A stretch of 64,000 nt of DNA from Blasia pusilla (taxonomy: Eukaryota > Marchantiophyta > Marchantiopsida > Blasiales), in contig CM114272.1 in NCBI GenBank assembly GCA_050084515.1, forward strand, positions 51,832,001 through 51,896,000, given 5' to 3'. This document shows positions 22,800 through 34,259 of this stretch, one piece after another (within the stretch, counting starts at the first letter, position 1; each line of letters starts with the position of its first letter). The notes beneath the pieces were generated by a model. The model was given only the letters and a program-made list of their open reading frames with translations, ran no database searches and had not been told where the DNA came from. The position numbers and the translations under genes are program-made.

Positions 22800-24350
22800 G
22801 TGAAGTCAAGACAAGTATGATAAGGCACGTATACCTAAACTGGTTCTTATCTCGATGGAGATCTCAATCATCACTAACAATCCTCACCGATGCGGTCCAA
22901 TGCTTCCAACGACATTCTGAATGACAATTGTAACACACCCAAATTCAGATAATGACCAGTCCTTTGATATGTACACTTCATCATGGCCTCGTCTAATAAA
23001 TGTTTCCAGCGAATCGGTGTTGATGAATGCACAAGAGAACGAATCGGAGACATAATCTATGTGCCCCTTTCCTTAGTTGGGATCTTTTGTCCGATTGGAA
23101 ATTGGTAAAACATAACTCGAACTGATTATTCATGTTTATCTATTGAGCTTTCGCTTCAAAGAATGAGTTGGTTTCATCATTATCTAGTTTAATGCTCTAC
23201 ATTTAATCACTGCGACTCGGTTGGAAACTTTAACTTTTGTTTGGGGAGAAATTGGTGGAAATCTTGAGTAATACCGTAATAGAGTGAAGGGCCATGAAGA
23301 TGAGGTGAGTAGACTACTTTTGAGGACACAAATCCCAATCAATCTTTCGGCATGAAGTAGTTCTACTTGGACGCTTAAGATGAAGTAGTTCCCAAGAATT
23401 GGACGCTTAATATTTCTCTAAATAGACAAGAATTAGGCGCAAAGACATTTTTCAATCTATCACTCGGACCAGCGCTCGTTCGGACTTTCTGAGGACATAG
23501 CTGAAAGGGTAAAATGATTTACATGATTCTATAGCGTTGATGTCATGTATTTTGGGCAGAGAGCAAATGCAAAGGCTGCCATTCTTTGAGAAGGAAAAGA
23601 GAGTGAGGTAGTAGAATCTGAGCTCGAAGAGAGTTAATGCACACTCAAGAGCAGCTCCGTGTAGCTCAAAGAAGACGCGACTCACGATAAAGACAGGATG
23701 GTCCCGGTGCACATGACTCTGGTGTGACTTACGGTCCTCGGCGTGGGCATGCGGATGATGGGCAAGGTGAAACAAGACGTAACACCCTTGAAGTGGAGAA
23801 TGAAGAATTATGCAAAGAACTTTTTCATACCCTAAAACACCTTCACCTGGTCTACCATCAGAATGAGCTTCTCAAGCGGGAGAGCGGGTCCAAATCGACT
23901 CAGATCATCAAGAAAATTCTCTGAAAGCACAACCGGACTCGTAATTGTTGGCATCTGAACAAACAATTGGTAGCAGATCTTAGAAGCACAATCAAAGAGA
24001 CTCGGGAACATCGTTAGAATTGGAGCAGAGATATTCCAAACATGAGTCGAGTTACAAAATAAATTAGCAAACATTCAGGGCCGTGAGTCTCGAACTTCAA
24101 AAGCACATAGTACTCCTGCAAGATTTGCTACAAGAGCAAGTCCGTCGGTCTAATGAGTAGCAACTTTCGCCAACGAAAACAGAGGGCTTCTTTGAAAGTC
24201 TTTGAACAACTCTACAAATGAACTTGAGTGAGTCAAGCGTGCCAATGAACAAGTTGAAAGCGTTGAAGGAGCAAAATCACTCGTTATGCGAGATCCGAGC
24301 GAATGCTAAAATTAAGCGATGCTAGCACATCGCGAGAGCAAGTGTACTAT
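22800..24350 (+). other. filler inside CACTA-2 with a degraded coding relic
   Basis: From about 23760 to 24150 an interrupted plus-strand frame reads like an old coding sequence: LEVENEELCKELFHTLKHL, then RTRNCWHLNKQLVADLRST and SRVTK, with several stops. Its first part looks helical and perhaps coiled-coil. I do not recognise the family; a retroelement gag relic is possible. Nothing else is seen in 22800-23700. Confidence 0.3.
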
Positions 24351-24379
24351 AATGCAAGCGAGACGATTCTATTATCCTG

Positions 24380-24960
24380 ATTGCAATGGTTGATTGCCTT
24401 GGCAAGGTGGGCAATTTCAGTGCCGCATGAAATCTATTTTTCTGAGATGAAAGAGAAGGGTGTTCGTTGGGCGTGGTTTTCTACACAAGAATGATTGATA
24501 TTTGTGGGAAGTGTGGTTACTATGAAAAAGCCGTTGAGTTCTATGATGAAATGCAGAAGGTTGGAGTGGAGCCAAATATATTTACTTATAACACTCTCAT
24601 CAATTGCTTGGGAAAATATGGCAATCATCTGCTGCTCACCAAATTGTTTTGTGAGATCTGCAGCGTGGTTGTGAGCCTAATGTAGTCACTTACAACACCC
24701 TCATAGATCTTTACTCTAAGGCGGGAAAACAGAACTTAGCATGGAAATCTTGATAAGCTACAAGCGACACGGTATCGGCCGGACTCGGGTACTTTCATCA
24801 CAATGATGGAAACTCTCGAAAGTGGGCAAGTACAAGAAGTTGAGAATATGTTCGGAAGATGAAGGAAGTTGGGCATGATGTCGGGCTTCAAAGATACAAT
24901 ATCTTGATTGATATGTGGGGCAAAGCGAGGTAACATTGAGAAGCTAAGTTTTACGGCACA
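24380..24960 (+). pseudogene. PPR (pentatricopeptide repeat) gene fragment captured in CACTA-2
   Basis: Plus-strand frames encode several 35-residue PPR units: KCGYYEKAVEFYDEMQKVG followed by VEPNIFTYNTLINCLGKYG; CEPNVVTYNTLIDLYSKAG in another frame; then RPDSGTFITMMETLESGQ and LQRYNILIDMWGKA. PPR proteins are sequence-specific organelle RNA-binding factors, very numerous in plants. Here the repeats are split by frameshifts, lack a start and lie in opposite orientation to the CACTA genes, so this is a captured host gene fragment. The parent gene cannot be named. Confidence 0.75.
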
Positions 24961-25039
24961 AGGACTTATTAGATTGCAGGTTAACCCTTGACTACGTCAC
25001 TCTTAGAAACATGATATCTACTTATTTAAGAGTGCATAT

Positions 25040-25850
25040 GTATGATCTTTGTGAAAATAGTCATTGATACTATGTCCACATTGGGCATCATGATTGACTC
25101 TAGCATGAGTGCAATATTCCTTCAACATTGCTCGGGGCTAGAACACCAGGAACATGTGGATGGTCTGGCGAGTGTGCTAGCAAGCACGAGACACCCCGCT
25201 TATGCCTTTGTAATCGATCGATTGGATCTCGAAGTGAGGACATCACAAAGATATTGTGAACGCTTCTTTGATTCTTTGCCATCGAAGAGAAGGATGGTAA
25301 ATTAATGTTCCTTGATGCTTTGATCATGTTCCTCCACAATCTCTTTGCAAAGTGGAAGCGAGGGTGTATGCGGGACTATCTTTGTTAGCCATGACTTCTT
25401 TCCTCAAGCCGTTACCATACAAACTACACCTAGTCATTGGTTTATGGACTTTCATACCATGTTAGTTGGGAGAGCATTAGTTACCCTCACAAGGACGTTA
25501 GCCACATTCGGGGATGCTATGATTACGACGAACTCATGCGGATCAGGTCTTTATTATTCTTGGTGGGGCAAAGGAAGCGGGAGTGCTGGATGTTCAACGA
25601 TCAAACAAGCTCCCAAGAGAAGTTGTATGCCCTCCGATCTCCTTTCTATGTGAGTGGGATGAACTTGGGTTGCTTTTTTGCGAAGGGGAACCTTTTCTTG
25701 ATTGGGTCAAATTTGCTTACTCTGGACTAAGCTACCAAGTATGGATACAAGTTAATGCTACTCCTTGGGTCCTTTCAAGTGACCCGGAAAATCATCTTAT
25801 TTACGTGCTACAAAGTTCACTTTCCGGACTTGTGAGTGTATCTTGATCAT
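25040..25850 (+). pseudogene. possible continuation of captured host gene fragment, unknown
   Basis: Plus-strand frames (CERFFDSLPSK; then LPREVVCPPISFLCEWDEL and EGEPFLDWVKFAYSGLSY) look protein-like, with conserved-looking W, C and P residues, but fall in different frames. They follow the PPR units directly and may be the C-terminal part of the same captured gene. I do not recognise the domain. Confidence 0.3.
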
Positions 25851-25984
25851 CTCTCGGTTTGGATTTCCTCATCTCTGTATATATTTTTGAGGACCAAGTT
25901 TTGTCTACCCGATTGTGTCCACTTCTTTCATGTCCGGTGTGCAAAATAAATTCCTAGAGTTTATCGGTACTACCTTGAGTGATA

Positions 25985-26064
25985 TTTGCTTATGGAAGAT
26001 AGACCATCCAGTTAAAATAGTTGTCCTCCTTTCTTAACTGGATGATCTACCTTCCATAAGCAAA
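25985..26064. repeat. 30-bp inverted repeat (hairpin) with 20-nt loop
   Basis: Arms 25985-26014 and 26035-26064 start TTTGCTTATGGAAG on their respective strands and pair with two mismatches over 30 bases; the loop is 26015-26034. It could form a miRNA-precursor-like RNA hairpin or be a miniature inverted-repeat insertion. Confidence 0.7.
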
Positions 26065-27745
26065 GTACTCTATGCTACTCAGCGTTTTGGTTTCAAAGCA
26101 CATATGCTAAATTTACGAGAAGGATGTATGGGCGTATTCAAGAGAATATTTCTCACCCTCGAAAGCTTCAAATTATCTACTGATATATCCTCTTTTAGAG
26201 CCTTTTGAAAAGTTCTGCAGATGAAAGAAGCTTTACATGTTCTTTGACACTCACCAATCCTAAAAGGTAGAATCAAAGTTTGACTTGAGCATTTCGTGTT
26301 AGCAGTTTTTACCTAGCCTAATTAGCTACTTTCCATACAGCGTAAAAGAGAAAGAAACTTTCAATTTTAATGAATTTCGTGTCCTTGTTCAGAATTAGGA
26401 AATGCAATGGACATCCAGATTCAAGATCGTATTCTCTGGGCGATGCTTATCATAGTTGTCTTTGCACCAACATTCTTTGGTGTATGCACACCTTTGATGT
26501 GGAAAGATGTTGGGGTATCTATCTGGAAGCTCAAATATGTTGGAGGTTTGTTGAAAAGCAAGCACATGATGGCATGTTAGGAGACGGATCTCGAAGGAAA
26601 ATTCATTACCAATCAAGTCTAAGAATATGGTGAGACTGGAACTTTCAACATAGTATTGAACCCATATGGTTGTGGGCCATGTGTTTCCACTCTCTAGGCA
26701 CGTTGGACGGCACAGGCGGCTTATGCAGGCATCTGTGACTACCCAATGTCTATTACCTGGGAGAAATTTGTGGGAGCTCGAGATTAATTTGCGCGACATT
26801 GTGCATGAGGAGTGATTGTGAAACTTGTTGAGTAACTCATGTGGCGGCGGATGAAGTGAGGTGGTGGATTTGTTAAAACTTTAACAAGCGGGTAATCCCT
26901 CACGAATGTTTTAATGTGGAAACAAAGCATGGTGGTGAAGATACTTAAATTGATCTCAAACGCCAATGACTTCTTGTGACTTGGGATTGACTTCTCGGTT
27001 TAATGGATTCGTGTTGTAATGCACGATTCTACCTACGAGGGATGGGTGCAAGATTTGTGAGAAGGATATCGGGAATCGGAGAAAATCAAGAAAAGCGGCA
27101 ATTCGGACATTTCCAAAGCGAACTACGATTCTGATTCGATTGGAAGAGAGAGAAAGGCAAAACTCCCCAAGATCTACAAACGTGAAAGCAGAACACTTCA
27201 GATTACCCCGAGAACTGAACACATCAATCGGATTCAATTAGAACGGAGCGGCTTTGAGATACACAAATATCTACAATTTCAGATTACCAGAAAATGGGAG
27301 ATGTCAAATGCGATTAGGAGAGAGAACAATACGGAATCGATGATTACACACATAAGTGAAGACTTCAAGAGGTTGCGTAGAAACCTTGCAATTTCGGTTC
27401 AATTACAGGCACAAGAGAGAAAATACTATCTAGAAAAATTGCGACTATCGACCTCTCAAACAACTCAACAACATGCGGACGATAGTCGACTTTCCAAGTT
27501 CCTTAAAATATTACAATTTTGAAGTCAACCACGAGAGGGAACAGGATGTGTGGTCAAGCATGTCGAGAAATCTGTCACTTCGCATTAGTGAGTCACCTTC
27601 AAATTCAGGGAAGGAGAGATAGAGTAATGAACGACATAAAGGCAACTTACGGTTTCAATCCCAAGGAATCGGAAGAGTGGAAGCCGAGAGTGAAGACGAA
27701 GAGCGATGGGAGAGGTGGGTGTTGGAGTGGTCACGACGAGAGAAC

Positions 27746-27945
<200 letters not shown>

Positions 27946-28699
27946 ACTCACCTGGTCTTCAGTATCAACAATGTGTATCAGGGTTTCAACAATGCCGTGT
28001 TTGCACTAGAGTTAGCACCTGTATCCGAGCCTTCCTTCGTCCCAAAAAATATTACCAATCTCCCAAAAACGCACCATATCATACTTTCTCCCTAAACGAA
28101 GCCTCCTTCCCCCTCGCATTGCCTGCCTCACCATCTTTCAACTTCCTTCCCTCAATCGTCTCGCCCATCGTCAGAGGGTGCGGGGAGCTTGCAAACGCGG
28201 GAATGTGCAAAGCCTTCAAAACCTCGCCCCTTTGTTAGTAGGGTGCAGGAGCTTAAACGCGGGAATGTGCAAAGCCTTCAAAACCGAATCGCATCGCACC
28301 GAAAAATAGAGCCAAAGCCTAGGTCCTTGCCACGGCACACTCAACATGTCAAATAAGCCTACAACCCAGCTTGATTGCCACGTTGGCATAGAAAAAAAAA
28401 TGTGATACTCTAGGTGCCCATTCACATGGTGCTAAATTGTTGTCCATTCTTTTAGCATCCATAAAAATTTGGTGGAGAGACAGCCTAAAAATGTTGACCA
28501 CATTGAGTTGGTTATAATTCCAAGTAGTAAATACCTACCCGTTTGCTTTGCTACATTAAGCATATGAAAAAAAAATTTACACAAAATCCAAACATGCGCA
28601 TGCCCGTGATATAAGTAAGAAGGCCCAAATAAGTCTTGAAGATTAGAGGGGTGGAGGTCACATCGTCAACAAAAACCCTGCAAGAAATCTCACTCGAGA

Positions 28700-29190
28700 A
28701 AAATGGAAGGAGCACTAGGAACATTCTTGTTCATTTGATGTTCCTTATCCTCCAAAACAAGCCCATAAATCATGAAACTTGATCACACCATGCCCTTCAC
28801 GTTAGGACCCAAGGGGGAAAATAAATAAAACCCCAAATGCTTCTTGGGGTTTGGGAGTTAAAAATCAAAAACCCTTAGCTCAGGTCTTCATTTTTTAATG
28901 CAGCATGGAGAATTCTATATAAGATCTACACCGTCCAAGTTCAAGAGGGGCATGACCATCCACAAATTTCCAGGTTTAAGCTCCATCCAACGGTGGCATC
29001 AAATGATGAGAGGCAACAAAGGTGAAAAATGGAAGGAGGACTAGGAAAAAGACTTGTAAGTCACTCCTCTTCCACTTTCTCCTTCATTTGATGTTCCTTC
29101 TCCTCCAAAACAAGCCCATAAATCATGAAACTTGATCACACCATGCCCTTCATGGTCAGGGCCCCAAGGAAAAAAATAAAACCCCCTCAA
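28700..29190. repeat. duplicated segment inside CACTA-2
   Basis: The segment with CAAAACAAGCCCATAAATCA and CTTGATCACACCATGCCC occurs at about 28750-28800 and again at about 29105-29155 with the same flanks. The spacing is about 355 bases, the same as the array that follows. Confidence 0.65.
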
Positions 29191-30245
29191 CCAAGAGTCA
29201 AAAAAAAAAGAAACGGTTCCTAGATAGCCACCCCAACCCCACGAACACAGGGAAGAAGAAAAAACTTCAAATGATCACTCACACATTGAATAAAAAATCG
29301 TAATCCCTAAATAAGGACTTTGATTTTTGGTACTAGCATAGAGGGCTATGGGATAGATCCGAACCGTTGCAATTGTGGAGGCATTAAATAACAAGGCATG
29401 TGCCAACTTTCAAGACCATCCAATGGTTGGAAGAAGAGTCAACACCATAATAACATGAAATTGCAACAAGGATTCGAAACAATCCTACTTAATGCCCTCT
29501 TCCCCCATCATGACAGTTCTTTTTCGACCCTTGCCCCTCAACGAGGGTTCCAAAAACCAAGGAAATTTTCCTACACCTAAATCCCAACCCCATGAACACA
29601 AGGCAAAAGAAAAAACTTCAAATGACCACTTACATATTGAATTAAAAATCGTAAACCCTAAATAAGGACTTTGATTTTTGGTACTAGCATGGAAGTTTAA
29701 GGGACAGATCTGAACCGTTGAGCGTGTGGAAGAATTTAATGGCAAGGCTTGTGCCAAGTTTCACCACCATCCAATGGTTGGAAGAAGAGTAAACACTATA
29801 ATAACATGAAATTGCAACAATGACTTGAGACATTTCTACTCAATGCCATCATCCACTTGCATGACACCTCTTTTTCTACCCTCCCCCCTCAACCAGGAGT
29901 CGAAAAAATAAGAAACGTTTCCTAGATAGCCACCCGAACCCCACGAACACAGGGAAGAAGAAAAAACTTCAAATGATCACTCACACATTGAATAAAAAAT
30001 CGTAATCCCTAAATAAGGACTTTGATTTTTGGTACTAGCATAGAGGGCTATGGGATAGATCCGAACCATTGCAATTGTGGAGGCATTAAATAACAAGGCA
30101 TGTGCCAACTTTCAAGACCATCCAATGGTTGGAAGAAGAGTCAACACCATAATAACATGAAATTGCAACAAGGATTCGAAACAATCCTACTTAATGCCCT
30201 CTTCCCCCATCATGACACCTCTTTTTCGACCCTCCCACCTCAACG
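29190..30245. repeat. three tandem copies of a ~355-bp unit
   Basis: Units start near 29190, 29545 and 29895. Each contains GACTTTGATTTTTGGTACTA, CATCCAATGGTTGGAAGAAG and CATAATAACATGAAATTGCA. Units 1 and 3 are much more alike than either is to unit 2, as in a higher-order two-unit duplication. They are non-coding and lie between the CACTA-2 5' subterminal array and the microsatellite. Confidence 0.75.
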
Positions 30246-30379
30246 AGGGGTCGATGAATGAGAGAGAATTAATGCAAAGTCTTGTGCTTACTTTTATCAC
30301 CATCTTATGGTTGGATGAAAATATATCTCCATGTTAACATGAAAATGACACAAGGACTCTGAATAATCCTACTCAAAAT

Positions 30380-30589
30380 GGGAGCATGAAATCATTTAAA
30401 CATATGAGTCGTTCTTTATGACTCATCTTTACTAGGCGAGTGAAACAAGTCTGACTCGTCGTGACAAGTGGGTATTGAAAACTTCTTTAGTCATAAGGAG
30501 ATGACTCAATGAGTTGTACGACCCTAAATTTTATGACTAAACCATTTAAGTACTAATTTGAGTCATTCTTTTGGTGAGTCATTTAAAGT
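30380..30589. repeat. CACTA-2 5' subterminal repeat array
   Basis: Repeated ATGACT/AGTCAT/GAGTCAT words next to the 5' terminal inverted repeat, matching the array at 15967-16600. Confidence 0.75.
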
Positions 30590-30621
30590 CTAGTCATAAA
30601 AACCACCCATTTCTTCTAGTG
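30590..30621. repeat. CACTA-2 5' terminal inverted repeat
   Basis: Ends ATTTCTTCTAGTG at 30621, the inverse of CACTAGAAGAAAT at 15935, preceded by CTAGTCATAAAAACC. Confidence 0.9.
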
Positions 30622-31529
30622 ATCGTAGGGAAGAATATTAGAGATCCAGTTTTTATTCCATGTATTCTATTGATTGCATGTGATTGTGGTTTGCCATTTG
30701 ATCTTCGCAAATTTCAATTCCCTATTCGTCAATCTTTTGTTACGACTATTAATAAATAAAATCTCAAAGTCAAACTCTACAAATTGTTAGAATTTACTTG
30801 CCTACTCCAATTTTCTCTCACGGTTAATTATATGCAGCAATAGTATGATGCCCGTACTATGCACGAGTACGAGTGAGGCTAAATTTTTTGTATCCCTCTA
30901 AAATTTTAGCACTCTTAACTTATCTAGTCTTTAAATCTGCCACACGTCAATAGGAGAAGAGGTTCGAAAGGACATGTGTCAACATCCGAGGAGGGCTTCT
31001 CTAAAGTCGTCCTCTTTTAATAATATATGTAGATTGTCCAAAATATGGAAGAAAAATTTATCCACATTAAGATTAGAAGCAAAAGGAAAAATTACTACAT
31101 TTGAAATGTAGTGTATAAATAACTCATAATATCATTCATATTCATTCATTATTGGTATACTGCCCGTGCCATGCAGGAGAAGTGAAGGGACTAACGATAT
31201 TGCATGCAAAATCAAAATTCTTTTTTATTACTTATAACACGAGGAACATTTGTTTCCCCCATTGCCACTTGTTAAGCACACCTATATTTGCAGAAAAAAA
31301 GAAATAATAACTAGCTTGTGCCTTCAAGAACGAATGAAAATTAGATCGAATTTCAAAAGAGGTTAATTGGGAGAACCACACTTGTCACCATATAAGGACA
31401 TCTTAGAACTAATAATCCTAGAATTTTGTTTCCATTAGATATCCACGTGTTGTTACTAATTACTTTTTCTCCCATTGCACATTTATGCACCCGTATATCG
31501 TGCGGACATCTTATTAGCTAATTGGGCCA
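30622..31529. other. AT-rich intergenic DNA
   Basis: I see no gene. Two related words, GATGCCCGTACTATGCACGA (30849) and CTGCCCGTGCCATGCAGGA (31161), resemble inverted Helitron 3' hairpins (GCACGGGC), but no complete element could be delimited. Confidence 0.4.
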
Positions 31530-31913
31530 TGAGCTGACGAACGGAGGCCACAACCCACAGAAGGATGTGCGCTGACTGACGGACGGAGATCACGGCCCAT
31601 AGATGTAGTGTGGGAGGTGAAGGATGTGCGCGGACTGACGGACGGAGGTCACGGCCCATAGATGTAGTGTGGGAGGTGAAGGATGTGCGCTGACTGACGG
31701 ACGGACGGAGTGAGAGGTGACGGATGGCGCTGATGACGGAGATGTCACGGCCCATAGTGTGAGAGGTGACGGATGTGCGCTGACTGACGGACGGAGGTCA
31801 CGGCCCATAGATGTAGTGTGAGAGGTGACGGATGTGCGCTGACTGACGGACGGAGGTCACGGCCCATAGATGTAGTGTGGGAGGTGAAGGATGTGCGCTG
31901 ACTAACGGACGGG
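31530..31913. repeat. ~59-bp tandem repeat, about six copies
   Basis: Units contain GATGTGCGCTGACTGACGGA, GGTCACGGCCCATAGATGTA and GTGTGGGAGGTGAAG. The first unit is degenerate and the middle ones are shortened. It borders GC-rich DNA at 31920-32300. Open frames across it are repeat artefacts. Confidence 0.85.
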
Positions 31914-32207
31914 GTCTACCTACAGCAGACCGGACGAGCTCACGAAGGGGCGCTGGAGCCGATGCCAGAGCGTCGAGGACGACGTTTAGGTGGCGATGGA
32001 TGGCGCTGTTGTTGCCGCGGCGGCGGCGATGGCAGGCAGGCGAGCGAGCGAGATCAGGGCACCCGAGGTGCTGTCCGAGTGCGTTGGGATCGCACATCCG
32101 AGTACCTGGGCGTTGTTTAATGTGGGTGCGGGTGCATCGGGAGTGAAGACGAGACAAGCGCGAAGAGGAGTGAAGCGAGGAGGGGCGCCGGTCTCCGTGA
32201 TGTTGAG

Positions 32208-32891
32208 GGAGACGGAGGACGTTCGAGAATGTGTTAGGACGCGCGCGCGCGCGAGCACAGGGCTTTCGGGTTGTAATTGGACTCGAGCTCGTCGGTTTTT
32301 CGCCGACACTCGATGGGGTCCGATCAAGGATTCCCAAATATATATTTGCCGGTTTTTCTCACTTTTTACAAAGAAACTGCAGCTTCCGGGTCGGGATTTT
32401 CCCGAACTTCTGCTTCTCTGATCGGTAATTCTTAAATTCTACCGGCTGGCTTTACAAAGACTGCCGGCTCTAGGCGCCCGTGGAATTGGAGAGCATGGAG
32501 GCGTGTCGCAGCACTTCTTCGCTGGCTTTGTTTTGGTTTCCTAGCATCGTGTGGCCTATTTGAGGAGCGGCAGCATCATTGCATTTGTCAGTTTGCAGTG
32601 ATGCCGCTGCTGCGAGCGAGGGAGCGATCGAGCGTGGGGCCCTCGCACTTTACCCGAATATGTCACGCGACAGTCTGAGTATTAATCGACATCGCGTCTG
32701 CACAACGCACACTCAATGGTGGTGGCGAAGGGCGTGCTGTCTATCTCGTCAGCAAATGCCCTTGCCTCCCTCGCGGAGAAATACAGGACATGGACGAAAG
32801 AAGAAAGGCTCGGCCCGCAGCTTTTCGTTATCTATTCTTGCTGCACTTTTCCCAGCTCTGCTAAACACATTCTCGAACGTCCTCCGCCTCC
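32208..32891. repeat. inverted repeat pair, 29-base arms
   Basis: Arms 32208-32236 and 32863-32891 share ACACATTCTCGAACGTCCTC in opposite orientation, with about two mismatches over 29 bases, about 630 bases apart. The enclosed DNA is GC-rich with no recognised gene. Confidence 0.65.
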
Positions 32892-34259
32892 AGCTCGGAT
32901 GCGGATCAGACCTCATGCTGTTTCTTTTATCTTGCCCCAGCACCGCTGTGATATGAGTGGCACAGTCTGTATGATCGTGCCGACTGTTGCTCGCTTTCCG
33001 TCGGAAACACGATAGGGAGGACGGCGTACATTATGAACTTGAGAATCGGGCCGGGGATCAGGCTGTCTGACGGATCTCTGTGGAGGGCTTGCGACTTGGT
33101 GGGCATGGTTAATGTATTCAACGTGTGCCTTTTGGCTCTTCTGCGTCGCATGGCTACAGCGGAGCGCGCTCGCGACAATCGAATCACTGTCGCTGTAAGT
33201 GCGCAATATTCAATCTCTTCCACTTCCAAACGCGGGTGCACTCGGATGAGAGATCCTCTTTCGCACTGGCATCTCGTGCCGAAGGGAGGGAGAAAACGCG
33301 CGGGGGAGGCGTCGACGGATCATAGCCCGAAACGTCGTGAATGTGGACACAAATCGGTTTCGTGAGGCGAAGCTCCACGGAGAAACCGCTGTCATGGCCT
33401 TCTAGTTGAATCTCTGCAGTTACTGATACTGCCAAAATGTGGACATGGCGAACTGCAGATTTCTTGAATTGCAGTTCCCTGCCGAAGAGCACCTCTTTCT
33501 AGTTGCAGGTGGATCTTGAGGCAGTGGGTAATCTCCGACGCCAGGGAAATAGATTACAGCACAAGTGACATGACTAGAGCGGGAATCTTCAAGAAAGTCC
33601 ACCGCAACTCCTTTGGCACATCATAATAATTCAGTTCCCAGCAACACCTCATCCCCTCAACGACATCTCGATCTTGCCACATTCACTGGCACAGCCCAGA
33701 CTCCGCCCCTTCTCCAGATCCGCACGCCCATCCAGTCTGTTCTTCTGGTCGGGCATATCTACATCGCTTCCAATCTCTCCTGTCCCGACTTCCGACTCAT
33801 GCACCGCTATGACTTCAGCCACATCTACACACACTAGAATAAAGATGCACATCCACACACACACATCCAGCACCGCCATTGTCGTGGACTGCCGCATCCG
33901 CCTAAGAGGTCATGCATGCACCACCAAATTATCGTGAATCCATTTTATTATGAAATAAACCTCAAAAGAGGACAAAGAAAGGTAATAACAACTCGAAAGA
34001 GGAGTAAAAAAATGCATAAAGGAATGTAAAAAGAAAATGGTAACAAGCTCACGCAAACACCGTCTCAACGAGCAACACGATTGATTGCCTTAAACAAATC
34101 TGATAAGAACACAAGTGGAACGTGAATGGAACATTGCCAAGGCCTTAAATTGCCTAAAAAAAGAGAAGGACTCAGTGGCAAGGTGATGATTCGAGGAGTG
34201 GTGAGCACATGTTTTCAAGAAAGTATCAAAAGACAAAAATTCTAAATAAATCCGTTAGT
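32892..34259. other. intergenic DNA, no gene recognised
   Basis: GC-rich up to about 33600, then mixed. Open frames on both strands overlap one another and match nothing I recognise. Confidence 0.35.

Noticed and set aside
26370-26633. Short frame near 26400 that resembles a membrane protein start
   Set aside because: Fewer than 60 codons before a stop, no recognisable family and no neighbouring exon in frame.
31483-32337. Open frames with repeated SAHPSPPTLHLWAV-like units
   Set aside because: Products of the 59-bp tandem repeat, not a repeat protein.
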